The notes beneath the pieces were generated by a model, which saw only the letters and a list, made by a program, of their open reading frames with translations, was not told where the DNA came from and did no database searches. A program made the translations under genes and the position numbers. A stretch of DNA of 64,000 nt from Aquimarina spinulae (GTDB lineage: Bacteria; Bacteroidota; Bacteroidia; Flavobacteriales; Flavobacteriaceae): assembly GCF_943373825.1 (NCBI RefSeq), contig NZ_CALSBP010000002.1, positions 248,001 through 312,000 on the forward strand, written 5' to 3'. Shown here in pieces: positions 7,958 through 16,344 of the stretch. Position 1 is the first letter of the stretch. The number at the start of each line of letters is the position of its first letter.

Positions 7958-9772
7958 TTATTTCAATAATGTAATAACTACTCGTCTGTTTTTGGCTCTA
8001 CCGCTATTGGTAGTGTTTGTTTCAATTGGTTCATCTTCACCTTTTCCGATTACAGATTGGAAACGGGATTGAGGGATTCCTTTACTTCTTAAAAAGTTAA
8101 CTACAGATTGTGCACGTCTTTGTGATAAATCATAATTAGATTCTGCAGAACCTGTATCATCGGTATGTCCTTCTAATCTAAGTTTCGTATCCTCTGCCTG
8201 AATAAGAAGATTATAAATGGTTTCTAAAGTATTTGCAGATGATCCCGAAATATTTGCACTTCCGGTATCAAAATTAATATTCCATTCTCCAGAAGCTAAA
8301 ACTTCTTCGGCTTCTTTGGTATAATCTGGTTTGTAAGCAGAACCTGCATCAATATCATTAATATTTTTAATAAAATAAAGATTAACTGCTTCATCATAAG
8401 GCACAATCCTTTTTACAGATTCATTAAACCCAAATGGATTAAGTTCATTTAGATAAGAAGATACCTGATTGTAAACTGCCTTATATCGATTGGTTCCATC
8501 TGTAATACCATAATATTGCATTACATCTGCATAGTTAAATACTCGTGATCCTCCCATGTTATAATCGATACCATTTTTACTTCCTTTTTGGCCTTTAAAC
8601 ATATCATACCAATACTTTGGAGTTTCTAAATCATATGTTTTGGCAACTGCTTCAGATGCTCTAACTCTCCATTCGTCATATTGCTTCATTTGATTAGAAG
8701 CTGTTAACGCTGATTTTAAAATATTACTAACGATTTCGGGATGTTTTACCGACCATTCTTTTACAGCAATAACTGTAGTTGCCATTTGGTTGTTAAATTC
8801 TCGTGTAGATATAATATCTGTGAAACCGTTTAACTCATCAAAAACCATTTTATCTCCTGGTGTCCAGGTAGCACATCCATCAACTTTTTTATTAATTGTC
8901 TTCCCTGTTAGCTTTCCGTTTCTCACTTCTTTAAGAGGAACTGTCCACCCTGCTTTTTGAGATTTAATAAGTTCTTCTGCAGACTTAATATAGTCATCAT
9001 CTTGTGAAGGATAAAAATTCACAGCATCAGGATCATAAGTAGTAACATCAGGATTTACTTTTAAACCATTAGCAAAGGCATAGTTTAGAGCAGTTACCCA
9101 ATCTCCATCACCTAATACTGCAGATATCAAAGCTCCTTTCATACTTTTTGGATCAACTTTCCAGCTTGGTGGTCCAATAAGTTTATCTTCACCATAACTA
9201 AGTCCTACGGCACCAACTACCTGCACATGGTATTTATCTTTCCCAAATTTATCGTCTAAAGCCTGTTGCATGGTACTGATATAAAAAGGAGCACCATCTC
9301 CCATCATCATAATTGCAAATGCACTTTTATCTGCGTCTGGGAACTCTTCTCCTCTATCAAATTCTTCAATGAATTTCATTTGCATATTTCTCAATTCAGA
9401 AAGCCAATCCTGACGGATTATCTCTAAATTCACTCCGTTCTTCTCCATCAAAGAACCTTTGGTTGTTTTTGGTCCTCCGTTAGAAACGATAATACCAGAT
9501 TGTGCATTCCAGGCATAGGCTGCCATTCTAACAAGAGGTTTATCCTTTACACTTTTTGAAAGGCTATTAGAAGGTAATTCTAGTTTTTCTGATGTAGTAA
9601 CATTATCTACTTCATCTTTATTTATATTTAACTCATCTAATTGTTTTGCTTCTCCCACTCTTAAACCCGGAGCAAAATAATACACTGCACCTAAGATAGC
9701 TCCAAGTAAAATAATTACAATGATAAGCTCGGATAATGTAGTGAGTTTTTTTGTTCTTAAAATCTTACCCAT
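7958..9772 (-). CDS. Membrane-anchored substrate-binding protein fused to an OmpA domain
   Basis: A 604-aa protein with an N-terminal membrane anchor (about residues 15-33) and no clear cleavage site. A long periplasmic solute-binding domain of the NMT1/TauA- or PstS-like type follows (about 80-470). A C-terminal OmpA-like peptidoglycan-binding domain ends it (about 490-604; GHTDDTGS, then LSQRRAQSV and GRAKNRR). The fusion would tether an ABC binding protein to both inner membrane and cell wall, which is unusual for a nutrient importer. Neighbours are two coiled-coil proteins upstream and the permease and ATPase downstream. Ligand unknown; a role in sensing envelope state is as plausible as uptake. 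Confidence 0.9.
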   Translation of the reverse strand: MGKILRTKKLTTLSELIIVIILLGAILGAVYYFAPGLRVGEAKQLDELNINKDEVDNVTTSEKLELPSNSLSKSVKDKPLVRMAAYAWNAQSGIIVSNGGPKTTKGSLMEKNGVNLEIIRQDWLSELRNMQMKFIEEFDRGEEFPDADKSAFAIMMMGDGAPFYISTMQQALDDKFGKDKYHVQVVGAVGLSYGEDKLIGPPSWKVDPKSMKGALISAVLGDGDWVTALNYAFANGLKVNPDVTTYDPDAVNFYPSQDDDYIKSAEELIKSQKAGWTVPLKEVRNGKLTGKTINKKVDGCATWTPGDKMVFDELNGFTDIISTREFNNQMATTVIAVKEWSVKHPEIVSNILKSALTASNQMKQYDEWRVRASEAVAKTYDLETPKYWYDMFKGQKGSKNGIDYNMGGSRVFNYADVMQYYGITDGTNRYKAVYNQVSSYLNELNPFGFNESVKRIVPYDEAVNLYFIKNINDIDAGSAYKPDYTKEAEEVLASGEWNINFDTGSANISGSSANTLETIYNLLIQAEDTKLRLEGHTDDTGSAESNYDLSQRRAQSVVNFLRSKGIPQSRFQSVIGKGEDEPIETNTTNSGRAKNRRVVITLLK

Positions 9773-9807
9773 TTTTTAATTTTTATTATAGTTTTTATTT
9801 CGGTTAG

Positions 9808-10926
9808 TTAGTCAAACATATTCCCAAAACCACCACTTGCTTCTTTATCTTCAGCGGTAAGTTTGTAGTTAGGGTTCTTATATTTTTCAGAATCAGGAAT
9901 ATAGTCTTTCCCTGTTTTAATATTATCTGCCAAAGTATCTAATTGCGAGTATAGCTCATCACTATCCATATCATACTTAGAAGTTAGCATATCGATATCT
10001 GTTAGATTTTCCTGAGTCTTTGCTATATCCATCGCAATAGTTTCTGTGATCACATCCAGTGCATATTCTAACTCCCAATCTTTGGTAAATAACATCGCTG
10101 ATTTTGCTCCATCTGTTGCAGCTTTTGCAGATTTTGCAAATTGATATTCCTTTTCCAGCATTTTGATAGTTACTTCAAAATCAGAAATCTTAATATCTAT
10201 TGCTGTACCGGCAAGCGTTAGTTTTCTATCCAGTTTACCCATTACATTAGCTCTACTACCATATTTTTGGATAAAACTTTTACTTTGTTTTAATTGATGA
10301 GCAACTTGCTGTGATTGTGATAATTTTTTTGCTAAAGCACTATGCAGCTCTACATATTCATCGGTATCTTTACCTGCACTACCTTTTTCAGACACTATCG
10401 CTTGCATTTTATTTCTGATCTTCTCTGCCTGTTTTTGTAATGTTACTACATGATCCTGAAATTCTTTAGATTCTTTTTCTGCTTTAGAAGCTTCAAGCTC
10501 CATATTACTTTTCAATGCTCTTATCTTAGCCTTAGAATCTTTAAAGACTTTTCTATTCATAAGCATTTTTTGTTTTTGCTCCTGCAATTCTCCGAAAGGG
10601 TCATGTTTTATCAAGGACTTATGAATTCCTCTTGTAACTCTACGTAAGAATTTTAATATCACTGGTAACATCATGATAAAAAATATCACGAATACGGCTA
10701 CTCCTGCAAGTGCAATTACCTGTCCCAAAGCTGTAAATAAAGGAGGTAATACATACACCCATGCAGCATACCCTAAACCAGCAAACAATGCTATTTTAAG
10801 AAAAGCATTTAGTCCCTTTTCTCCATTTCTCCAATTATTAGGGTTTAAAGAAATTTCCCCTTTTTCATCATCAAAATGTTTTAAAATAGGTAAGTCTAAT
10901 AAGTGGCTTTTTGATTCTTGATCCAT
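9808..10926 (-). CDS. Membrane-anchored coiled-coil protein, PspA/TelA-like in layout
   Basis: A 372-aa protein with two adjacent membrane helices (about residues 42-65 and 70-95), then a long basic/acidic coiled coil (about 105-260, including LQEQKQKMLMNRKVFKDSK), a second helical segment rich in A/K (265-330) and an acidic tail. There is no enzymatic motif. The layout recalls PspA- or TelA-type envelope-stress proteins, but I cannot assign it to either family. It is second in the operon, 11 bp after the first gene and 35 bp before the OmpA-fused binding protein, so it probably works at the inner membrane with the ABC complex. Confidence 0.8.
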   Translation of the reverse strand: MDQESKSHLLDLPILKHFDDEKGEISLNPNNWRNGEKGLNAFLKIALFAGLGYAAWVYVLPPLFTALGQVIALAGVAVFVIFFIMMLPVILKFLRRVTRGIHKSLIKHDPFGELQEQKQKMLMNRKVFKDSKAKIRALKSNMELEASKAEKESKEFQDHVVTLQKQAEKIRNKMQAIVSEKGSAGKDTDEYVELHSALAKKLSQSQQVAHQLKQSKSFIQKYGSRANVMGKLDRKLTLAGTAIDIKISDFEVTIKMLEKEYQFAKSAKAATDGAKSAMLFTKDWELEYALDVITETIAMDIAKTQENLTDIDMLTSKYDMDSDELYSQLDTLADNIKTGKDYIPDSEKYKNPNYKLTAEDKEASGGFGNMFD

Positions 10927-10937
10927 TAATGTATTGC

Positions 10938-11621
10938 TTATATATTATTTTTAATGCCCTCTACAACTGCTGATATTGTTTCCAAAATTTTTGATCTTGC
11001 TTTATCGTTAGCAACAATTTTTTGGTCTATCTCTGATACTTCAGAAATCATATCTGCATCAACCGATTGAAGTAAGTCTTTTTTCACGCTGATTTGATTC
11101 TGAATCTCGATTAATTTTTTTTCTAAATCAGAAATTTCAGTATTAAGGGTGTCTTTTCTATTTTTTTGAGTACTCAAAATCTTAGATTTCTTAGAACTTC
11201 CTTGATTCTGGTATTGCTTATGTACTTTCTCGATTTCTTTAATGTAAAAATCAGCTTGTGTAAGAAGTGAATTTTTAGATACATTCGAATCTACTCCCTG
11301 AGCCATTGTAAAAGCCATCTTATATACAGATGGATCATTAGATCCAACTGCTTTGATCGCTTTAAAAAACTCATAAAAATCATATCCTGGCTTATTAAGA
11401 GACTCAAAGCCAGATTCGTACATTTCTATAATTGTAGTAAGCACACTATCACTTACCAAAGTTGCCTTTGGAGGGTGTACTGGAAATTTAGAAACCGATT
11501 TCCCTGATTCTGGAAAAGAATTAGAACTAGGTGGTGCTGAAGTTGTTTCTATTGGTTTTTCTCCTTCTGAAGTTTCGTCGTTAATAAAAAGACCTTTCCA
11601 GTTAAATTTTTCTTTAGCCAT
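10938..11621 (-). CDS. Cytoplasmic coiled-coil protein, first gene of the ABC/OmpA operon
   Basis: A 227-aa soluble protein with no signal peptide. It has a disordered S/P-rich N-terminus (about residues 15-55), a compact helical middle containing YDFYEFFKAIKAVGSND, and a C-terminal coiled coil (about 145-227). The middle part recalls helical domains of TelA-associated proteins, but I cannot name a family. Its tight linkage to the membrane coiled-coil protein suggests the two interact. The 637 bp upstream are non-coding and divergent from the WGR-LRR gene. Confidence 0.75.
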   Translation of the reverse strand: MAKEKFNWKGLFINDETSEGEKPIETTSAPPSSNSFPESGKSVSKFPVHPPKATLVSDSVLTTIIEMYESGFESLNKPGYDFYEFFKAIKAVGSNDPSVYKMAFTMAQGVDSNVSKNSLLTQADFYIKEIEKVHKQYQNQGSSKKSKILSTQKNRKDTLNTEISDLEKKLIEIQNQISVKKDLLQSVDADMISEVSEIDQKIVANDKARSKILETISAVVEGIKNNI

Positions 11622-12155
11622 TTAAAATATTTTTGATGAGCTCATTATTGCTAAAATACTGATCCAGGAGGTAAATTTATATAAATTCTTATAAATATTA
11701 TTGTTTTTTTAACCTTACCAAGCCATGAATTAAAAGCATTTAACAAAACAAATGATCTTGTATGATTTCCTTATTGATTAATAGACTTCATTATATTAGT
11801 GTAATAAGAACACAATTTGTTACAACTCATATACGATACTCTTAAAATTCTAAAATACGTCTTTTTACATTATTATTACAATAAAAAGGATTACAAATGT
11901 CTCAATCTATTTCTAAAAATGTGCTTTAAACAATACGATATTTACTTCTAAACAGGTTTAAAACATCAAAGCCAAACAACCGATTTTAAAATATTAAACA
12001 GGATACGAAAGCCCTAAAACCGAATTTGATATAGATCAAATGATATGTTATAATTTAGATTGACATTTGTAAAAAATGACGAAACGAATTCATTATATCT
12101 ATTTAAAATTCAAACATTTATACTTAAAAAACTCTATACCTCATCATTCTTTAGC
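11622..12155. other. Long divergent intergenic region
   Basis: This AT-rich stretch lies between two divergent operons and contains no supportable gene. The only structured elements I see are an FNR/CRP-like palindrome at 12025-12040 and, just beyond this region, the regulon promoter at 12156-12204. No strong promoter for the leftward operon stands out by eye. Confidence 0.6.
12025..12040. promoter_or_regulatory. FNR/CRP-like palindrome
   Basis: TTTGAT-ATAG-ATCAAA is a perfect inverted repeat with the exact half-site and spacing of the FNR consensus (TTGAT-N4-ATCAA), which CRP/FNR-superfamily regulators of Bacteroidota can also bind. It lies about 225 bp before the WGR-LRR gene and about 400 bp before the leftward operon. 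No promoter is clearly positioned for it, so its target is unknown. Confidence 0.45.
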
Positions 12156-12204
12156 TTTTCACTGTAAACAGTGAAAAACTAGTATTGAATTCTCTTTATT
12201 TTTA
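12156..12204 (+). promoter_or_regulatory. Regulon promoter: CACTG-TAAA-CAGTG, N23, TATTTTTA
   Basis: CACTG-TAAA-CAGTG (12160-12173) extends to 10-bp perfect arms (12156-12165 and 12168-12177). Exactly 23 bp after the core repeat lies TATTTTTA (12197-12204), a 7/8 match to TAnnTTTG. The promoter sits about 60 bp before the WGR-LRR start. There is no TTG at the -33 position. Confidence 0.65.
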
Positions 12205-12264
12205 TCATATGATGAGCAAAATCGCCTTTTGATGATCTATTAAAAAAGCAATAAAAGTGTGCCT

Positions 12265-13356
12265 ATGAAACAGAAATTTATCCATAAAAACAAAGTATGG
12301 TTTATAGAATCTAAAGGAAAATCTTTTACTACAGAATATGGTGATTATGATTATAATTTAAGAACATCTACAAAAAAGTTTGATTCAGAAGAAAAATGTG
12401 AAAAAGAAAAGGAAAAAATAATTCGCTCTAAGTTAAAGAGTAGGTATGAAGAGCTCTCAATTGATATAGAAGGAGTAGAATTAAGTTTACTAGCTGCAAT
12501 TCATGAGATAAAATTGGGACGTACTCATTCTTTAGAAATTACTTCTAGAGATAAACCCAACCCAATAGTGTTACAAGAAGTCTGTCGATTATCAACTTTA
12601 GAAGAATTAAAGATTTCTTCTGATCAATCTATGCCTGATCAGATGGAAACTCTTACTGCACTAAAAAAATTAGAGCTTAGTGAAAACATAGTTGCTTCTA
12701 TTCCTGATAGTATAGCAAAGTTAAAACAATTAGAATCTCTGCATTTATATGGAGACTATGAATTAACAGAACTTTCTGATGCTATTTTTGATATAGAAAA
12801 CTTAAAAGAATTACGAATTTCTAATTTGAAGAAGTTACAAACCTTATCTACTAATATTGGTCAACTTCAAAAATTAGAGGTATTTGAAATAAAGGATTGT
12901 AAAAGTGGTTTTCAGGAAGAATCTGGTCTTGTAGTTCCTAAGGAAATAGGAAACTTAGCAAACCTTAAAGGACTTACCATTGAAGAATGTAACCTAGATG
13001 AAATCCCTCAGGAAGTAGGAAATTTAACTCATCTTGAATCTCTAAACCTGAACAATAACAGGCTTAAAAGTTTATCCAAGTCTATTAAAGAATTAAAAAA
13101 ACTTACCAAACTCGAACTTTATCAGAACAAGTTAGAATGTATTCCTACTGGAGTCTATGAATTAAGTAGTCTTATATATTTAGAAATCGGTTATAATTTT
13201 CTAGAAAAAATAGAAGTTGATTTTCTAAAATTAACAGCTCTCAAAAAATTCAAGTTTAGCGTATTTACCGATACACAAAAAAACATAAAAAACATCCCTG
13301 AAAACATCTTAGATTCTGGATTAGAATCAATTAAAGATTTTCTAAAGAATGAATGA
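12265..13356 (+). CDS. WGR-like domain plus leucine-rich repeat protein
   Basis: A 363-aa cytoplasmic protein. Residues 1-70 look like a WGR domain: a K-x-W-F-I-E opening, a YGDYDYN-type turn, then FDSEEKCEKEKEKIIRSKL. From about residue 95 to the end there are roughly ten leucine-rich repeats (for example LKKLELSENIVASIPDSIAKL). I chose the ATG at 12265 over a GTG at 12259 because it begins the WGR fold cleanly. The stop overlaps the next start by 8 bp, so translation is coupled to the DUF4132 protein, whose relatives are often linked to WGR domains (MolR-type). The promoter belongs to the 23-bp-spaced regulon. Confidence 0.8.
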   Translation: MKQKFIHKNKVWFIESKGKSFTTEYGDYDYNLRTSTKKFDSEEKCEKEKEKIIRSKLKSRYEELSIDIEGVELSLLAAIHEIKLGRTHSLEITSRDKPNPIVLQEVCRLSTLEELKISSDQSMPDQMETLTALKKLELSENIVASIPDSIAKLKQLESLHLYGDYELTELSDAIFDIENLKELRISNLKKLQTLSTNIGQLQKLEVFEIKDCKSGFQEESGLVVPKEIGNLANLKGLTIEECNLDEIPQEVGNLTHLESLNLNNNRLKSLSKSIKELKKLTKLELYQNKLECIPTGVYELSSLIYLEIGYNFLEKIEVDFLKLTALKKFKFSVFTDTQKNIKNIPENILDSGLESIKDFLKNE

Positions 13357-16285
13357 AAACAAAATTGAACTAGTTGCTCAAAGAAAAAAACAATGGGTTA
13401 ACGTACTTCATGATTTTCGTAAAAAAATGTACAATGACTGTGATAGAGCAAATTTTGAAAACATCTTAAAGTATATTTTTGGAGAATCTGATGAGTTACC
13501 ACAAATAACAAAATCAAAAATATCTATTTTTGATCGTTTACCCATCTTATTTAATCCAATACAAGAATGGAGTTTTATTGATCAACGTCTTCTTGCATTT
13601 ATATGTAATAGTACTTTTTTTTATATAAAAGATACTTATGCTGAAGGGTATTACAAGGTTTTTTTCGAAGAATGGTTTCTACCTCAACTAAAAACAGAAA
13701 AAAAAGAAGAAGACCTCTTTGGTTTAACTCTAAAAGTTTTGGATCTTTTTAATATAGATACGTGGACTTCTCTTTCTGCATATTTAAATGCAACAGAACA
13801 AGCATCCTTCTTAAGAGAAGATAAAACTGTTAATTCTGTAGGAAAAGTAATACTCGAACTCATCAAAGAAGATGAGACAAGAACAATACGATTATTAGAA
13901 AACCAAAATTACATAGAACCATTATTGTCATTATTAGGTACTGCAGAGCAAAATTTACTCGATGCACTTTTAGAAAAGCTTCCTCTATACTATACAGGAA
14001 AAGAAGCTCAAAAACAGATTCGCTTTAGTTGGTTAGAAGAATTGTATAAAATCAATCTAAAAAAATTCGAATCCTTCGTAGTAGAAAAAATGGAAGGTTC
14101 TGATTGTATCTGTTCTGTGATGCAATGTTATAGAATTTTATTTACCAATGCCAGAAAAAAATACAGGAAACCAACTGTGGCGCACATAAAAAAAGTGCTA
14201 CCCTATATTTCAGAACACAATAATTCAAGTCAAAATAGTTGTACTTCTAATTGGCCTTCTACTACGGGATTATTTCGGGATGACATCCCTAAATTTATTG
14301 GTTGGGTATGCAAGCATTTTCGAAAAGAAACAAAAACCGAATTGTTCTCATTTGTAAAAGACACAAAACAGCTAAATCTTGAGGTTGTTCAGCATATTGT
14401 TGATTGTTACAAACAAGATGCTGTAGAAATTGCAGTAGAAGCCCTAAAAATGAATATCAAGGATAATACTACTATTGCAAATTACAGGCAGTCTTTTGCA
14501 TTGCTCGAGGGGTTAGACTTCTCTGCATATTATGATCTGGTATGGGAGGTCGCATGTTCTACATATCAGGATTTGGCAGATATAGCTACTTCCTTATTAT
14601 CTAGATATCCAACTAATGATATTTTTTACAAAGCAAAAGAACTAACCTTGTCAGAAAAAAAAGAGGAAAGAAAAGCCGGAGTTTTTGTCTTAAGTAAAAT
14701 AAGATGTGAAGAAGCGATCGCTTCGTTACAACCTATAATCGAAAAAGAGATTTTAGAGGATGTACGTAATATTGCTGTATGTTCATTTTATAATCACAAG
14801 AATCAGAGTAAAATATCTATTGAAGATATAAAAAAACGTATTCACCTAGCATTGCAAAGAGGGAAACTAGATAATCCTATCCCAAAATGGGCCGGGACTT
14901 TACCCGAATTACAATGGCAGGATGGCACTATACTATCAAAAACAGAAATATACTATCTGTTTTACAGACAAATCAGCTCTAAAAAAATTGATGTAGATAT
15001 AGAAGCAGAACCCATGTATGCGCTACTCGATAAGAAAAAAGGGGCTGACTTTGCTTATACTTTGTTTCAAAATATGGTAGAAAACACAAGTATGAAAGTG
15101 GCTGCAAAACCTGGTTTTGCTATTTTAGGAAAATTGGGAGATCACCGATTGGTCGTGCCTCTGCAAAATATTGCTATACATGATAAAAATGTAAACGCCT
15201 GTATTATTCTGGGAGTTATAGGAACACGAAGAGCTGCATTAGCATTAGATCAAATTATTCAGCACTTTTATGTGAAGCATTCCAATGTTCGCTGTGCAGC
15301 AGAAGAAGCGTTTGAATCTATAGCAGAGCAATTGGGATTGACCTATTTCGAATTGAAAGACAGTATGATTCCTGATTTCAATTTTATAAATCAGAAAAAA
15401 GTATTAAGTAACGGATATGTAATATGTATAGGCCCACAGCTTAAGTTTAGTTTTAAAAATAAACAAGGAAAGCAGGTGAAATCAATCACCAAAACATCTG
15501 AAGATATCAAAACAACGTTGAAAAACTTAAATGCTATACGTAAACATACCATACACCATTTTAAACATAGCTTAGAGAATTACCTGGTTATACAGAAGTT
15601 TTGGAAAACAAAAGATTGGAAAAAATTATTTCTCAATCACCCCATTGCTTTTGCCTGTGGCCAAACTCTGATTTGGCAACAAAACGATGAAGACACCTTC
15701 ATCATAACTGCAAGTGGTAAATTAAAAAACTATAAACAAGAATCAGTAGATATAAATCATGATGATCAAATACGACTGGCACACCCTCTTTTCCTGAATT
15801 CTAAAATAAAAATGAAATGGAAGAAATATTTAGAAAATCAACAAATAATTCCAGTTATTCAACAATTAGATAGAAATATAATCCAACTTCCCAGGAAGTT
15901 ATATAGGGTAACATTATCTACAAATTTTAAAGGTAGAACCTTAACTGCAGGAAAGTTTAAAACCAGAGCACAAAAAAGAGGCTGGAGAAGAGGAAGTATT
16001 GGAGATGGCGGAAGTATATTATCTTATAAAAAAGCTTTTAAGGAGGGGAGAATAGAAGTTTTTGTAGAAACTGATAATTTGCAAATCCAAGGGATGTTTG
16101 ATAAAGAGGTGGTTTTAGGAAAATGTTTTTTCACTCCCCTGGGGTTTGTTCAAACTGATTGTTTATGGTTTTCAGAACCTCGAAATGAAGCAGACCACCG
16201 CCTTATCGCATTACAGGATGTCCCCAAAATTATTTATTCTGAAGCAATGAATGATCTCGAAAAAATCATGAATGACGACTCGTGA
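13349..16285 (+). CDS. Large HEAT-like/DUF4132 (MolR-type) protein
   Basis: A 978-aa protein without signal peptide. Residues 1 to about 560 are helical and HEAT-like, with several paired helices around EERKAGVFVLSKIRCEEAIA and WVACSTY-like segments. The C-terminal third matches the DUF4132 pattern: a segment around AHPLFLNSKIKMKWKKYL, then QQLDRNI, GKFKTRAQKRGWRRG and a terminal beta-rich part. DUF4132/MolR proteins are found beside WGR and AAA+ proteins in bacterial gene neighbourhoods, but their activity is unknown. Here the protein is coupled to a WGR-LRR protein and faces a TerB-like/AAA+ gene. A substrate-recognition or sensing role is inference. Confidence 0.78.
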   Translation: MNENKIELVAQRKKQWVNVLHDFRKKMYNDCDRANFENILKYIFGESDELPQITKSKISIFDRLPILFNPIQEWSFIDQRLLAFICNSTFFYIKDTYAEGYYKVFFEEWFLPQLKTEKKEEDLFGLTLKVLDLFNIDTWTSLSAYLNATEQASFLREDKTVNSVGKVILELIKEDETRTIRLLENQNYIEPLLSLLGTAEQNLLDALLEKLPLYYTGKEAQKQIRFSWLEELYKINLKKFESFVVEKMEGSDCICSVMQCYRILFTNARKKYRKPTVAHIKKVLPYISEHNNSSQNSCTSNWPSTTGLFRDDIPKFIGWVCKHFRKETKTELFSFVKDTKQLNLEVVQHIVDCYKQDAVEIAVEALKMNIKDNTTIANYRQSFALLEGLDFSAYYDLVWEVACSTYQDLADIATSLLSRYPTNDIFYKAKELTLSEKKEERKAGVFVLSKIRCEEAIASLQPIIEKEILEDVRNIAVCSFYNHKNQSKISIEDIKKRIHLALQRGKLDNPIPKWAGTLPELQWQDGTILSKTEIYYLFYRQISSKKIDVDIEAEPMYALLDKKKGADFAYTLFQNMVENTSMKVAAKPGFAILGKLGDHRLVVPLQNIAIHDKNVNACIILGVIGTRRAALALDQIIQHFYVKHSNVRCAAEEAFESIAEQLGLTYFELKDSMIPDFNFINQKKVLSNGYVICIGPQLKFSFKNKQGKQVKSITKTSEDIKTTLKNLNAIRKHTIHHFKHSLENYLVIQKFWKTKDWKKLFLNHPIAFACGQTLIWQQNDEDTFIITASGKLKNYKQESVDINHDDQIRLAHPLFLNSKIKMKWKKYLENQQIIPVIQQLDRNIIQLPRKLYRVTLSTNFKGRTLTAGKFKTRAQKRGWRRGSIGDGGSILSYKKAFKEGRIEVFVETDNLQIQGMFDKEVVLGKCFFTPLGFVQTDCLWFSEPRNEADHRLIALQDVPKIIYSEAMNDLEKIMNDDS

Positions 16286-16344
16286 AGAAAAATCAAAACA
16301 AAAAGAAGAGTTTTAAAACTTAGAGAATAATAAGATGAACACTT

